DNA from: Desulfobacteraceae bacterium
GTDB lineage: Bacteria; Desulfobacterota; Desulfobacteria; Desulfobacterales; SKZT01
DNA length: 34,743 nt
Assembly (NCBI GenBank): GCA_007127235.1
Contig: SKZT01000078.1
Coordinates: 1 to 34,743 of the forward strand
Direction of reading: 5' to 3'
Made by a program: the position numbers and the translations under genes. Positions within the stretch are counted from its first letter, which is position 1. Each line of letters starts with the position of its first letter. The notes under the pieces are model-generated. The model was not told the DNA's origin and ran no database searches. It saw nothing but the letters and a program-made list of their open reading frames with translations. Shown here piece after piece: positions 22,650-34,740 of this stretch.

Positions 22650-24641
22650 ATGAACCACGTAAAATACGAAAAAACCAATCATAAAATTCCTGAAATTCTG
22701 GCACCTGCCGGAAACCGCGCCTCTTTTTTAGCGGCGTTATCTGCTGGTGCAGATGCCGTTTATTGCGGGCTGAAAGCGTTTTCTGCAAGAATGGAATCTG
22801 AAAACTTTGAATTGGAGGAATTATCAAGGTTGACGCGGTTAGCTCATGAAAAAGGCTCAAAGGTATACATTGCGCTCAATTCAATACTGAAAATGTCAGA
22901 ACTTCCAAGTGCAGGAGAGTTAATTTATCGACTGGAAAAACAGGTAAAGCCCGACGGGCTGATTATCCAGGATCTGGCCATGTTTTCTTTGGTAAAACAG
23001 GCAAATTTTTCAAAAGAGTTACATCTTTCAACCCTTTCGAATATCACATTGTCATCTGCGCTGAATATGATCGACAAAACATTGAACGTTAAACGCGTGG
23101 TAATTCCAAGGGAACTTCATATAGACGAAATCAAGTCCATGGCCACGGCCTGTCCTCCTGGTATCGGACTCGAAGTCTTTGTACACGGGGCGCTTTGCTA
23201 TGGCGTTTCAGGCCGCTGTTACTGGAGCAGTTATTTGGGGGGTAAAAGCGGGTTGCGGGGAAGATGTGTTCAACCTTGCAGAAGGCAATATAATCTTGGA
23301 AAAAAGAGCGAACGTTTTTTTTCATGCCAGGATCTGAGTCTGGATGTGCTCGTGAAAGTTTTAGCGACTGTTCCTGAAATTCGGGCCTGGAAAATCGAGG
23401 GCAGGAAAAAAGGGCCCCATTATGTATATTATACCACTAAAGCTTACCAGTTGATGCGCGATGAGGGCAGTGACCCCCGGTGTAAAAAAGAAGTTCTTGA
23501 AATGCTTGGATATGCTTTGGGACGTCCCGTCACCCATTATTATTTTTTGCCACAACGTCCCCAGAACCCTATCAAACTGGAAGGGCATACCGGTTCCGGA
23601 TTGTTGATCGGAAAAATTAAGGGGGGAAAAAATCATCCTTATTTGGTTTCTAGGGAAATGCTATATTCAGGAGATTTGTTACGTATTGGATATGAGGATG
23701 AAAAATGGCATACTCTGATCAGGGTGAATAAATGGGTGCCGAAAAACGGCAAGCTGGTAATTAAAAGGCAGACCGATCATAAGATGATGCGGGGAGCCTC
23801 TGTTTTTCTGATTGATCGGCGGGAGCCGGAACTGGAAAAACAAATTTCAAAGCTTCAAAATGAGTTGGATCAAATCCGTTTGAAGAAAGGAAAAATTGGA
23901 AATTATAAATTTGTGACACAAAAACCAGGTCTCGTAAAAGGCCGATACAAAGAAATGAATATTTTCAGATATATGCTTAAAACAACACCTTCAGGGCGTG
24001 TAGGGTTTTGGCTTGATGAAAATATCGTAAAGCGGATTTCCCAAAAGATTCTCATCCCCTCGTGGTGGTGGCTTCCGCCGGTCATCTGGCCGGACGAGGA
24101 AAATCAATTCAAGTCGGTTGTGGAATCTATTTTACAACAGGGAGGAAAAAATTTCGTTTTAAATGCACCCTGGCAGGTTTCTCTTTTTCCGTCAGCCAGA
24201 AAACTGAACCTTTGGGCCGGCCCCTTTTGCAATATAACTAATCCCGGTGCTTTGATAATTCTAAAAAAAATGGGCTTTAAAGGTGCCATTGTTAGCCCTG
24301 AGTTAGGGGCCGATGATCTGCTTAAGCTGCCTTCCACCAGCCCGATTCATTTGGGTATTGTGTGTTTTGGAAATTGGCCGCTTTGTGTTTCACGGACACT
24401 TTCCGACGATATGGAGGTAGGTAAAATTTTTTCAAGTCCCAAAAATGAAGATGTCTGGGTTCAGAAATATGGTCAAAATTTCTGGCTTTATCCCAATTGG
24501 AGACTGGATATTCGAAACCGTAAAAAAGAATTGGTAAATGCAGGCTACACGCTCTTTGTCAATATTTCGGAGCCTGTACCCAGGGGCGTTCATCTAAAAA
24601 AGCGTCCAGGACAGTGGAATTGGGACATTGACCTGTTATGA
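22650..24641 (+). CDS. U32 family peptidase
   Basis: A 663-residue protein with a U32 peptidase-type TIM-barrel N-terminus (EILAPAGNRASFLAALSAGADAVYCG). The diagnostic region is EVFVHGALCYGVSGRCYWS ... GRCVQPCRR, with the four Cys expected for the [4Fe-4S] cluster of this family. Members such as E. coli RlhA act in RNA hydroxylation, while others are labelled collagenase-like peptidases. The C-terminal part (about 300-663) contains an additional U32-associated domain and a second barrel-like segment. The ribosome site is weak; the ATG overlaps the stop of a ten-codon upstream frame, so coupling is possible. Confidence 0.85.
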   Translation: MNHVKYEKTNHKIPEILAPAGNRASFLAALSAGADAVYCGLKAFSARMESENFELEELSRLTRLAHEKGSKVYIALNSILKMSELPSAGELIYRLEKQVKPDGLIIQDLAMFSLVKQANFSKELHLSTLSNITLSSALNMIDKTLNVKRVVIPRELHIDEIKSMATACPPGIGLEVFVHGALCYGVSGRCYWSSYLGGKSGLRGRCVQPCRRQYNLGKKSERFFSCQDLSLDVLVKVLATVPEIRAWKIEGRKKGPHYVYYTTKAYQLMRDEGSDPRCKKEVLEMLGYALGRPVTHYYFLPQRPQNPIKLEGHTGSGLLIGKIKGGKNHPYLVSREMLYSGDLLRIGYEDEKWHTLIRVNKWVPKNGKLVIKRQTDHKMMRGASVFLIDRREPELEKQISKLQNELDQIRLKKGKIGNYKFVTQKPGLVKGRYKEMNIFRYMLKTTPSGRVGFWLDENIVKRISQKILIPSWWWLPPVIWPDEENQFKSVVESILQQGGKNFVLNAPWQVSLFPSARKLNLWAGPFCNITNPGALIILKKMGFKGAIVSPELGADDLLKLPSTSPIHLGIVCFGNWPLCVSRTLSDDMEVGKIFSSPKNEDVWVQKYGQNFWLYPNWRLDIRNRKKELVNAGYTLFVNISEPVPRGVHLKKRPGQWNWDIDLL

Positions 24642-24699
24642 TTGCCGATTGAATCCGAAAATAAAAGCGGAGCGGAGACCCGGAATCTATGAACTCGCT

Positions 24700-24760
24700 G
24701 AAACCGTCTGGATTCCTGCTCCCGGTTCAGGCCCGGGACAGGCTTCGCAGGAATGACGAA
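24700..24760. repeat. REP-like palindromic repeat
   Basis: ATTCCTGC (24712-24719) pairs with GCAGGAAT (24747-24754) around a CCCGG...CCGGG interior, with CTGGATTCCTGC and GCAGGAATGACGA edges. This resembles common genomic repeats with GGAATGACG ends. It fills most of the 183-bp gap between the U32 gene and the response regulator. Confidence 0.6.
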
Positions 24761-24824
24761 AAAAACTTGATCATCGAGTATACATGAAAACATTACAATA
24801 TTTAAATAACTTCAGAGGCACGAA

Positions 24825-25190
24825 ATGGCGCGTATTTTAATAATTGATGATGACGACCAGGTTAGAAAAATGCTCAGGCTTACATTGATAGCAGCCGGAT
24901 TCGATGTGATAGAGGCTCAGGATGGCAAGCTTGCCATGCAGCTTTTTCATCAAAATCCTGAAGTGGACCTTGTCATTACGGACTTGATCATGCCGGAAAA
25001 GGAAGGCATTGAGACGATTATCGAGCTTACGCGCGATTTTCCTCATGTTCCGATTATTGCTATTTCCGGTGGCGGTCGCATTGATCCAAATGATTACCTG
25101 TATTTGGCCAAAAAGCTGGGAGCACGTAAAACGCTGGAAAAGCCTTTCAGCAGACAAGAGATCATTGATGCGGTCAATGAATTGATATAA
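24825..25190 (+). CDS. Single-domain response regulator (CheY-like receiver)
   Basis: A 121-residue stand-alone receiver domain. It has the acidic pocket (IIDDDD, residues 6-11), the phospho-acceptor Asp53 in VITDLIMP, a conserved Ser in AISGGG and Lys106 in LEKPFS. It has no output domain, so it would work through protein contacts or in a phosphorelay. GAGG lies 7 bases before the ATG. No histidine kinase is nearby. It lies 35 bp before waaC, on the same strand. Confidence 0.9.
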   Translation: MARILIIDDDDQVRKMLRLTLIAAGFDVIEAQDGKLAMQLFHQNPEVDLVITDLIMPEKEGIETIIELTRDFPHVPIIAISGGGRIDPNDYLYLAKKLGARKTLEKPFSRQEIIDAVNELI

Positions 25191-25225
25191 TCGCGGAAAA
25201 GCAGGTATCCTGACGGTCAGCGTTC

Positions 25226-26266
25226 ATGAAAATTTTGATTGTGAAAACCAGTGCCATTGGAGATGTTACACATACATTGCCGGTGTTGAATGCAATTAGA
25301 GCACATTTTCCGACAGCACACATTACCTGGCTCGTGGAAGAGGCTTCCGCTGAAATCATAGAGGGTCACAGAGCCATAGAAAGAGTTCTTGTATGCAAAA
25401 GAAAACAATGGATTACAGATTTTTTTCGTCCTGCCCGGTTTAAGAAATTTTTATGGGAGATCCTTGAATTTATTAAGGCCTTAAGAGATACGCATTACGA
25501 CCTTGTTGTCGATTTCCAGGGACTTCTGAAAAGTGGTATCTGGGTATTTTTATCCAGGGGTAAGCAAAAAGTGGGTTTCGGGCCAGGTATGGCGCATTCG
25601 GAGTGCAGTTATATCTTTTATAACCGGAAAATACCTGCTGTCAGTATGGATTATCATGCCATTGATCGTGAACTGATGTTGTTGAGAGCGATAGGTATAA
25701 CCTGTGAGAACATAGAGTTTGGATTTCCGGTTGGAAAATTTCACCGCAAAAAAATAAAAAATATTTTGAAATCCTTCGATATTCCAAATTCCGAACCCAT
25801 TGTAGCCATAAATCCAATGGCCAGGTGGGATACTAAATTGTGGGAAATCCGAAAGTTTGCTCAGGTAGCCGATTGGCTGTCCGGCAGAGGTTTCCGGGTA
25901 TGTTTTACCGGCGCCGGAAGTGACCATTATGAAATTGAAAGGATACGATCCCTGATGACCCATAATGCGGTCAATCTTGCAGGGAAAACCTCGCTTAAAA
26001 CTCTTGCGGCTTTATACGAAAATGCTGTGCTTCTGCTGACCACCGATACCGGACCGATGCATATCGCGGCCGCAATTGGCACACCGGTGGTGGCTTTGTT
26101 CGGGCCGACCGCCCCCTGGCGCACAGGACCCTATGGGCCAGGTCATCAAATTGTTCAAGTAAAATCAGACTGTGCCCCCTGTTTTAAAAGAGCCTGCACC
26201 ACCCGCGCATGCATGAAAGACATTACCGTTGAAATGGTTATCAATAGACTGGAAAAAGTTCTATAA
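25226..26266 (+). CDS. waaC: Lipopolysaccharide heptosyltransferase I
   Basis: A 346-residue GT9-family glycosyltransferase that adds the first heptose to Kdo in the LPS inner core. The start KILIVKTSAIGDVTHTLPVL holds the catalytic Asp13. The donor-binding domain has INPMARWDTKLW, TTDTGPMHIAAAIGTPVVALFGPTAPWRTGPYG, and a Cys-rich tail CAPCFKRACTTRACM. WaaC type is favoured over WaaF by the N-terminus and length. Its stop is directly adjacent to the stop of the convergent gene at 26267. ADP-heptose would come via rfaE2 in this window. Confidence 0.9.
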   Translation: MKILIVKTSAIGDVTHTLPVLNAIRAHFPTAHITWLVEEASAEIIEGHRAIERVLVCKRKQWITDFFRPARFKKFLWEILEFIKALRDTHYDLVVDFQGLLKSGIWVFLSRGKQKVGFGPGMAHSECSYIFYNRKIPAVSMDYHAIDRELMLLRAIGITCENIEFGFPVGKFHRKKIKNILKSFDIPNSEPIVAINPMARWDTKLWEIRKFAQVADWLSGRGFRVCFTGAGSDHYEIERIRSLMTHNAVNLAGKTSLKTLAALYENAVLLLTTDTGPMHIAAAIGTPVVALFGPTAPWRTGPYGPGHQIVQVKSDCAPCFKRACTTRACMKDITVEMVINRLEKVL

Positions 26267-26674
26267 TTAATCTGGTTTTTTCTTTTCCAGATCTTTTTTT
26301 AATTTCTGCTCGATTTCGGCAAAAAGATTTTTTTTCTTGGCAGCCTGCTGCGCCTTGATGGATTCAATTTTTTTAAAACGCTGCTTTTGAGCGGTTTGAA
26401 ATTTTTCGAGTTCGTAAGCCAGCTTATCTTCGTTTTCATCCCGTTGAATATTTTCAATGGCCAGATGGTTTTTAATAAAAAGACGAACGCCGAAGGCTCC
26501 TTCGGTAACATCGAGAATGCCCAGTTCTTTAAGGTTGCGGATAATGAGATTTCCTTTTTCAATAGAAAAGGACAACATTTGGCAAACCATTTCTATAGAG
26601 GGTGATGCTGAATTCTGATGCTCCAGCAGCCTTATGGCTGCCACGACAAGATGCGCTTTTTTATATAAATCCAT
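26267..26674 (-). CDS. Hypothetical protein, winged-helix-like N-terminus and coiled-coil tail
   Basis: A 135-residue protein. The N-terminal half (about 5-70) reads like a winged helix (MVCQMLSFSIEKGNLIIRNLKELGILDV). The C-terminal half is a long charged helix rich in Lys, Glu and Gln (KFQTAQKQRFKKIESIKAQQAAKKK). I do not know a named family. ATG 26674 is preferred to the track's TTG at 26683; GGAAC lies a few bases upstream. It is convergent with waaC with no space between the two stop codons. It could be a DNA-binding or structural adaptor protein, but this is guesswork. Confidence 0.6.
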   Translation of the reverse strand: MDLYKKAHLVVAAIRLLEHQNSASPSIEMVCQMLSFSIEKGNLIIRNLKELGILDVTEGAFGVRLFIKNHLAIENIQRDENEDKLAYELEKFQTAQKQRFKKIESIKAQQAAKKKNLFAEIEQKLKKDLEKKKPD

Positions 26675-26741
26675 ATGTTCCAATATTGTTCAATGGTTTT
26701 TCCCAATCGGTTCAATGCAATCTTTAAACTTTTAGACCTGC

Positions 26742-26770
26742 TTGACAGAATATTCCGAGAAGAGTAACAT
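26742..26770 (+). promoter_or_regulatory. Probable sigma70 promoter of eno
   Basis: TTGACA (26742-26747) and TAACAT (26765-26770) are exactly 17 bases apart, about 70 bp before the eno ATG. Confidence 0.5.
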
Positions 26771-26842
26771 CCATTTTTTTGTTTTGTCAAGTTGGCCGAG
26801 AGATTGGATACTGTATACAGAATATAACAGGGGGGTAGGATA

Positions 26843-28120
26843 ATGACCGAAATTATGGATGTAAAAGCCAGAGAAATTTTGGATTCCAGAGGAAATCCCA
26901 CAGTTGAAGTCGATATTTTTTTGACTTCAGGGTCTATGGGACGGGCAGCCGTACCTTCGGGTGCTTCCACAGGTCAGAGGGAAGCTTTGGAACTAAGAGA
27001 CAAGGACACTTCCCGGTATAATGGAAAAGGTGTCCTGACAGCCGTGGATAATATCAATGGTGAAATTGCATCTGCAATTAAGGGGATGGATGCATCGAAT
27101 CAGTCCGAGCTGGATCATTTTTTGATCGAGATGGACGGCACACCCAATAAGGCACGCCTTGGTGCAAATGCCATATTAGGGGTTTCCATGGCAGCTTGCA
27201 GAGCGGCTGCGGCAAATTATGGAATGCCGCTTTACCGCTACCTTGGAGGTATAAATGCCAGGTATCTGCCGATCCCCATGATGAACATTATCAATGGCGG
27301 TGCTCATGCGAGCAATAATTTGGATATCCAGGAATTCATGATCATGCCAGTTGGCGCCGACAGTTTAAGCAAGGCCGTTTGTATGGGTGCGGAGACATTT
27401 CATGCACTCAAAAATATCCTTAAAAAAAGAGGCGTCAGCACTGCGGTAGGTGATGAAGGCGGTTTTGCTCCGGACCTGAAGTCCAATGAAGATGCTATCC
27501 AGTGCATTCTGCAAGCCATTGAGGCTGCCGGTTATGAGCCTGGAGAAGACATCGGACTTGCTATGGATAGTGCGGCTAATGAATTTTATAAAAACGGTCA
27601 ATATCATTTGAAATCCGAAAAAAAGAGCCTTTCGGCGGAGGCCCTGGTCGATTATTATGAAATGCTCATTGATAAATATCCGGTTCTTTCCATTGAAGAT
27701 GGCCTTGCGGAGCAGGATTGGGACGGGTGGAAAATAATGTCCGAGCGTTTGGGGGAAACAATTCAGATTGTGGGAGATGATATTTTTGTGACCAACCCCG
27801 ATATTTTCGCCAGGGGGATTGAAGAAGGCATCGGCAATGCAATTCTCATCAAATTGAACCAGATCGGAACCCTCACCGAAACCCTGGATGCCATAGAAAT
27901 GGCCAGGCAGGCCTTCTATATGACTATTATTTCTCACCGCTCCGGGGAAACCGAGGATACCTTTATTTCTGATCTTGCCGTGGGAATAAACGGTGGCCAG
28001 ATTAAGACCGGATCCATGTCCAGAACCGACAGAGTCGCAAAATACAATCAACTTATCCGAATTGAGGAAGAACTTGGAAATACTGCCGTATTTTCTGATT
28101 TTCTCTTTGTTGCTGAATAA
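26843..28120 (+). CDS. eno: Enolase (phosphopyruvate hydratase)
   Basis: A 425-residue glycolytic enzyme interconverting 2-phosphoglycerate and phosphoenolpyruvate. It has the typical N-terminal [29 protein letters not shown], the middle [36 protein letters not shown] and the C-terminal [14 protein letters not shown] and [12 protein letters not shown]. Metal-binding Asp and Glu and the catalytic Lys are in place by motif. A purine-rich ribosome site (GGGGGTAGGA) precedes ATG 26843. A hairpin lies between it and pyrG. Confidence 0.97.
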   Translation: MTEIMDVKAREILDSRGNPTVEVDIFLTSGSMGRAAVPSGASTGQREALELRDKDTSRYNGKGVLTAVDNINGEIASAIKGMDASNQSELDHFLIEMDGTPNKARLGANAILGVSMAACRAAAANYGMPLYRYLGGINARYLPIPMMNIINGGAHASNNLDIQEFMIMPVGADSLSKAVCMGAETFHALKNILKKRGVSTAVGDEGGFAPDLKSNEDAIQCILQAIEAAGYEPGEDIGLAMDSAANEFYKNGQYHLKSEKKSLSAEALVDYYEMLIDKYPVLSIEDGLAEQDWDGWKIMSERLGETIQIVGDDIFVTNPDIFARGIEEGIGNAILIKLNQIGTLTETLDAIEMARQAFYMTIISHRSGETEDTFISDLAVGINGGQIKTGSMSRTDRVAKYNQLIRIEEELGNTAVFSDFLFVAE

Positions 28121-28141
28121 AGATACTTGATAAAAATTTAA

Positions 28142-28171
28142 GGGAAGCGGCGTTAAAGAGTGCCGCTTTCC
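28142..28171. promoter_or_regulatory. Perfect hairpin between eno and pyrG
   Basis: GGGAAGCGGC (28142-28151) pairs with GCCGCTTTCC (28162-28171) over 10 bp, one of them G-U, around a 10-base loop. It is not followed by a T-run, so it is not a standard terminator. It may be a processing or attenuator structure ahead of pyrG. Confidence 0.55.
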
Positions 28172-28185
28172 TGATTTGATGGTGA

Positions 28186-31314
<3,129 letters not shown>

Positions 31315-31357
31315 ATTTTCAAACCTTTCATCTGTTTAGATTAGCATTATATTTCAA

Positions 31358-32386
31358 CTATTGTATTTCGGTGGGGGTCCATTCCTCAAGATCCAGAGTA
31401 GTGCGCTTACCGATATCGTCAAAATGATTTGTAAGCCACATATCCGCCTGATTTCGTCCCATATCAAAGAGACGCTTTAGCAAAACCCAACTGGTGTCAA
31501 GTTTGCTCCGAACTCCCAAATGGTGGAATTCGGGGGCTATGGGAATGATATGAAAATAGGCTCTTTCGATCCGGGGATCTTTAATGGTTCCCCTCTCAAT
31601 CATTCTTGTTACATCGAAATAAGACCGGATCTCTCGCATTAAACTGGAATTGAAAGTGACTTCATTTAGGCGATCGGCAATGTCTACCGCAAAGCGTGGC
31701 AATTCTTGCCTGAATGTGGGATTAACCTGAACGATAATGGTATCCGAGGTTTCACAACGTCGCACCAGGGGTTCCAGTACCGGATTGCCCATAAATCCGC
31801 CATCCCAGAAGTATTCTCCATCGATTTGGACCGCCTGATGCATATATGGCAGACAGGCAGAGGCCATAAGGACATCGACGGTAATTTGCTTGTTGGTGAA
31901 AATATGAAGATGATTGGTGTTGACATTGGTAGCGGAGATAAAAAGGCGGATTTTTCCGCATTGCCGAAGTTTTTCAAAGTCGATGGTCTCCTCGATCATG
32001 TCCCGTAAGGGGTTGATATCGGAAGGGTTTAGCTGATAGGGTGAAAAGAGTTGAGAGATCACATCGAACCAGAGGGCCAGGAAGGACCAGTCAGCGCCAA
32101 GAGGATTAAACCACCCTGAATGGTAAGGGCTGAAAGCCCCTTTCAAACTGATGGCTCTCCAAAAATCGTACAAAGCTTTCCTTGCGCCCTCTTTTCCGTT
32201 CATTTCATAACCCGATGCAAGTACCACGGCGTTCATGGCTCCCGCACTGGTGCCGCTGATACCTTCGATAACCAGGCGATCTTCCTCCAGAAGTCTGTCA
32301 AGTACGCCCCATGTAAAAGCTCCATGAGACCCGCCGCCTTGGAGAGCTAAGGTGATTTTTTTTGTTTCAGTGGTTGTTATAGCCAT
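31358..32386 (-). CDS. Patatin-like phospholipase family protein
   Basis: A 342-residue serine lipid hydrolase. The oxyanion loop is LQGGGSHGAF (about 15-24), the nucleophile elbow is GTSAG (about 45-49) and the catalytic Asp is in WDGGFMGNP. These are all the motifs expected for a functional patatin. It has no signal peptide. AAGGAGG precedes ATG 32386. Its co-direction with the GntP permease suggests a shared role in lipid or polyhydroxyalkanoate turnover. The substrate is not determined by the sequence. Confidence 0.88.
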   Translation of the reverse strand: MAITTTETKKITLALQGGGSHGAFTWGVLDRLLEEDRLVIEGISGTSAGAMNAVVLASGYEMNGKEGARKALYDFWRAISLKGAFSPYHSGWFNPLGADWSFLALWFDVISQLFSPYQLNPSDINPLRDMIEETIDFEKLRQCGKIRLFISATNVNTNHLHIFTNKQITVDVLMASACLPYMHQAVQIDGEYFWDGGFMGNPVLEPLVRRCETSDTIIVQVNPTFRQELPRFAVDIADRLNEVTFNSSLMREIRSYFDVTRMIERGTIKDPRIERAYFHIIPIAPEFHHLGVRSKLDTSWVLLKRLFDMGRNQADMWLTNHFDDIGKRTTLDLEEWTPTEIQ

Positions 32387-32412
32387 AATACCTCCTTGGC
32401 TTTCGGTGAAAA

Positions 32413-33894
32413 TTAATTGCCGGATAAATCCATAATCTTGAAATTAATCAGATTCAGCAATAGTTTAAGGGTGTTTAAGTCTGTATACGGACTGTAATCA
32501 AGAATATCTCTAACGTATTGATGTTTTTTTGCCAATTCGAAAATATTATTTATGCGGTCATGGTTTTCCTGAAATTCTAAATTATCCGAAAAATCTGTAC
32601 AAAGCAAAACTCGCTGGTTTAAAATCTTTTTGTCAACAAGTGCTAAAGCCTCCATTTCTCTGGTGGCCTCAATTAAAAGTTTGTCGAGAGGATCTTGAAT
32701 GTTTTTATCAACAGATAATGGCCGGGATTCAAAGGTGAAATTCCAACCAGTCTCGGAAAAAATTCTAAAAAGAGCTTTCTTTCCAGAAGTCATATCATAA
32801 GTGGCATGAACAATATCACCGTTTTGGAAATAAATGGCGGCATTAAATGCATTCTTTTTCATTTCAAGAATACCGGTTGCTCCTTTAAAGGAAACTTCAG
32901 CAATCTCGTGGAGCAATAGATTGTCTATTTGCAATTTGGATTTTTCTTCGCTTTTTTGAACTTCCAGTATTTTTTCTTTTAATAGTGAGATCAGAGCAGA
33001 GGCTGCCCTGGGTTTGCTCATAACTTGGGAATTAAGTATTTGATGACAAAAAGCGTTTTTTTCCACCAGTTCGAAAATAACGTTTATGTTCTCCTTGCCG
33101 ATTTTATTTTCAAGGCTGGAACTGATATCCCGGCTCACGATTTGAAGCCGGCAATTCGTCGAGGAAATGAATATTGGCAATCCCTGAGCTTCATCGATCA
33201 GGCGGGTACCGTTTAAGAGAACTGAGATAGTAGGTTCAGTGATTTTCTCCGCTATTTCCATAGGGGTGCTGAAAAATTCAAAATATCCGCTTTTTTTTCC
33301 CATGAGTTCAAAAAATGCCTCTTCTCCTGACAATTTACCGGTTTGGGCATCAATTAATTTACCATTTTTAAAAAAAGCTTTCCCTTTGGTTTTTCCCTTT
33401 TGATTTTTAAAAACGAGTTCGCCGGTTTTAATATTGGTTTCAATAAGCTGAAGAATATCAGCCAGTTTCATTCGGTTAAGTTTTCCACTGAAATCCGCAT
33501 GGTTGTTTTGTGGATTTACCAATGCTGCTCTGCTCATTACCTCATGCACACGTTCAATGAAGTTGTCGAAGTCGAAAGGCTTGCAAACATATTCGTCGGC
33601 TCCCATGCGAAGACCGGCCAGCTGATCGGCCGGAGCTGCCTTTGCTGACATAAATATAAACGGAATAGCTGCTGTTTCAGGTTTCTGTCTCAAGCTCCGG
33701 TGAAGTTGGTAGCCGTCGAGATGAGGCATCATGATGTCAGAAATGATAATATCCGGTTTAAACTGGTGAATCTTTTCTAAAGCTTGCTGACCGTCATTTG
33801 CTGAATCAATCTTGAAACCCGCTTTTGTAAGTTTTTTTTCGAGCAGTTTGATGATCAGCGGATCATCGTCAACAATAAGGATTTGACCTTTCAT
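32413..33894 (-). CDS. Response regulator with two DUF4388-type domains
   Basis: A 493-residue protein. The receiver domain (about 3-122) has the acidic DDD, phospho-acceptor Asp53 in ISDIMMP and Lys105 in VCKPFDF. A first DUF4388-like domain follows (about 134-235, DFSGKLNRMKLADILQLIE ... GELVFKNQKGK). A second DUF4388-like region is about 345-430 (GATGILEMKKNAFNAAIYFQNGDIVHA). A further conserved tail (about 445-490) ends the protein. DUF4388 is a PatA-N-like fold found in signalling proteins of delta- and cyanobacteria. GGAG precedes the ATG. It lies 30 bp after the paralogous gene at 33925. Confidence 0.82.
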   Translation of the reverse strand: MKGQILIVDDDPLIIKLLEKKLTKAGFKIDSANDGQQALEKIHQFKPDIIISDIMMPHLDGYQLHRSLRQKPETAAIPFIFMSAKAAPADQLAGLRMGADEYVCKPFDFDNFIERVHEVMSRAALVNPQNNHADFSGKLNRMKLADILQLIETNIKTGELVFKNQKGKTKGKAFFKNGKLIDAQTGKLSGEEAFFELMGKKSGYFEFFSTPMEIAEKITEPTISVLLNGTRLIDEAQGLPIFISSTNCRLQIVSRDISSSLENKIGKENINVIFELVEKNAFCHQILNSQVMSKPRAASALISLLKEKILEVQKSEEKSKLQIDNLLLHEIAEVSFKGATGILEMKKNAFNAAIYFQNGDIVHATYDMTSGKKALFRIFSETGWNFTFESRPLSVDKNIQDPLDKLLIEATREMEALALVDKKILNQRVLLCTDFSDNLEFQENHDRINNIFELAKKHQYVRDILDYSPYTDLNTLKLLLNLINFKIMDLSGN

Positions 33895-33924
33895 ACTATC
33901 TCCGGAAACAGTTTCGAAAAAAGA

Positions 33925-34740
33925 TTATTCTTGGATTTGAAGTATGCCGGTATTCAGCAGATACAAAAGCTGTTCACAAGTCTTGCTGTCGGTAAATTTG
34001 CTGAAGTCTATGATCTCGGAAACTAGGGTATGCTGCTCAGCCAGCGCAATAAAATACCGAAGCCCCGATGAATTTTTATTTTTAAGCAATTTTTGAGCCT
34101 TCTTATGGTTGACTATTATGCTCTTTGTCCAAAAGGCAGGGTCGATCTTGGCTAAAAGTTTAGTTTCGTTGAAACATTCCTCAAGTATTTTGTTTAACGA
34201 TATTGCTGATACAAATGTTGGAGATATTGATATGGGCTGCCGAATAAATTTTAAAATGCCGCCCTGCTCACGAAAGATTCGAAAAAGGGCTTTTTTCCCA
34301 ATGGTTTTTCCATGGCAGGCATGCACAATTTGTCCATTTTGAAAGAAAACCGCCTGAACATGCCGGCGATCTTGATATTCCAAAACACCGGTAAGCATTC
34401 GCTGCTCAATGCGGCGGACGATTTTGGGCGAACCCGCATTGAGGTAGGTTGATAACGTCTGAATAGGTTGTTCCGTACAGGCTGGTTGCTGGCTCCGGAT
34501 TCTTAAGCTTTTGCTTTTCAATAGTTTCAGCAATATTGAAGCAGCTCTAATCGGACTCATGATGCCGGAGTCGAGTATATCCTGGACACGGAGTCCTTCT
34601 TGAATTTGGGAAATAATCGGCATTGTCAATTGATCAGAATCGTTTTCCCAAGTTTCGTCAATACCCTTTCTGCTGTTAAGCTCTAAAGTTACATTCAAAT
34701 CGGTTATGAGAGCTAAAAGCTCTTCGTATTGATCCATCAT
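33925..34740 (-). CDS. DUF4388-containing protein, partial at window edge
   Basis: The visible 271 residues align by eye with the C-terminal half of the neighbouring protein. Shared stretches are MSPIRAASILLKLLK with MSKPRAASALISLLK, VFFQNGQIVHACHGKTIGKKALFRIF with IYFQNGDIVHATYDMTSGKKALFRIF, and the end EIIDFSKFTDSKT with DILDYSPYTDLNT. The gene continues towards, and probably beyond, the right edge (34743), so the missing N-terminus may carry a receiver and first DUF4388 domain. The ATG at 34740 is therefore doubtful as true start. It probably shares a transcript with the downstream paralogue. Confidence 0.7.
   Translation of the reverse strand: MMDQYEELLALITDLNVTLELNSRKGIDETWENDSDQLTMPIISQIQEGLRVQDILDSGIMSPIRAASILLKLLKSKSLRIRSQQPACTEQPIQTLSTYLNAGSPKIVRRIEQRMLTGVLEYQDRRHVQAVFFQNGQIVHACHGKTIGKKALFRIFREQGGILKFIRQPISISPTFVSAISLNKILEECFNETKLLAKIDPAFWTKSIIVNHKKAQKLLKNKNSSGLRYFIALAEQHTLVSEIIDFSKFTDSKTCEQLLYLLNTGILQIQE

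Noticed and set aside
27365-28051. 228-aa minus-strand ORF
   Set aside because: Lies entirely antisense to eno, whose motifs are intact; no ribosome site or recognised domain.
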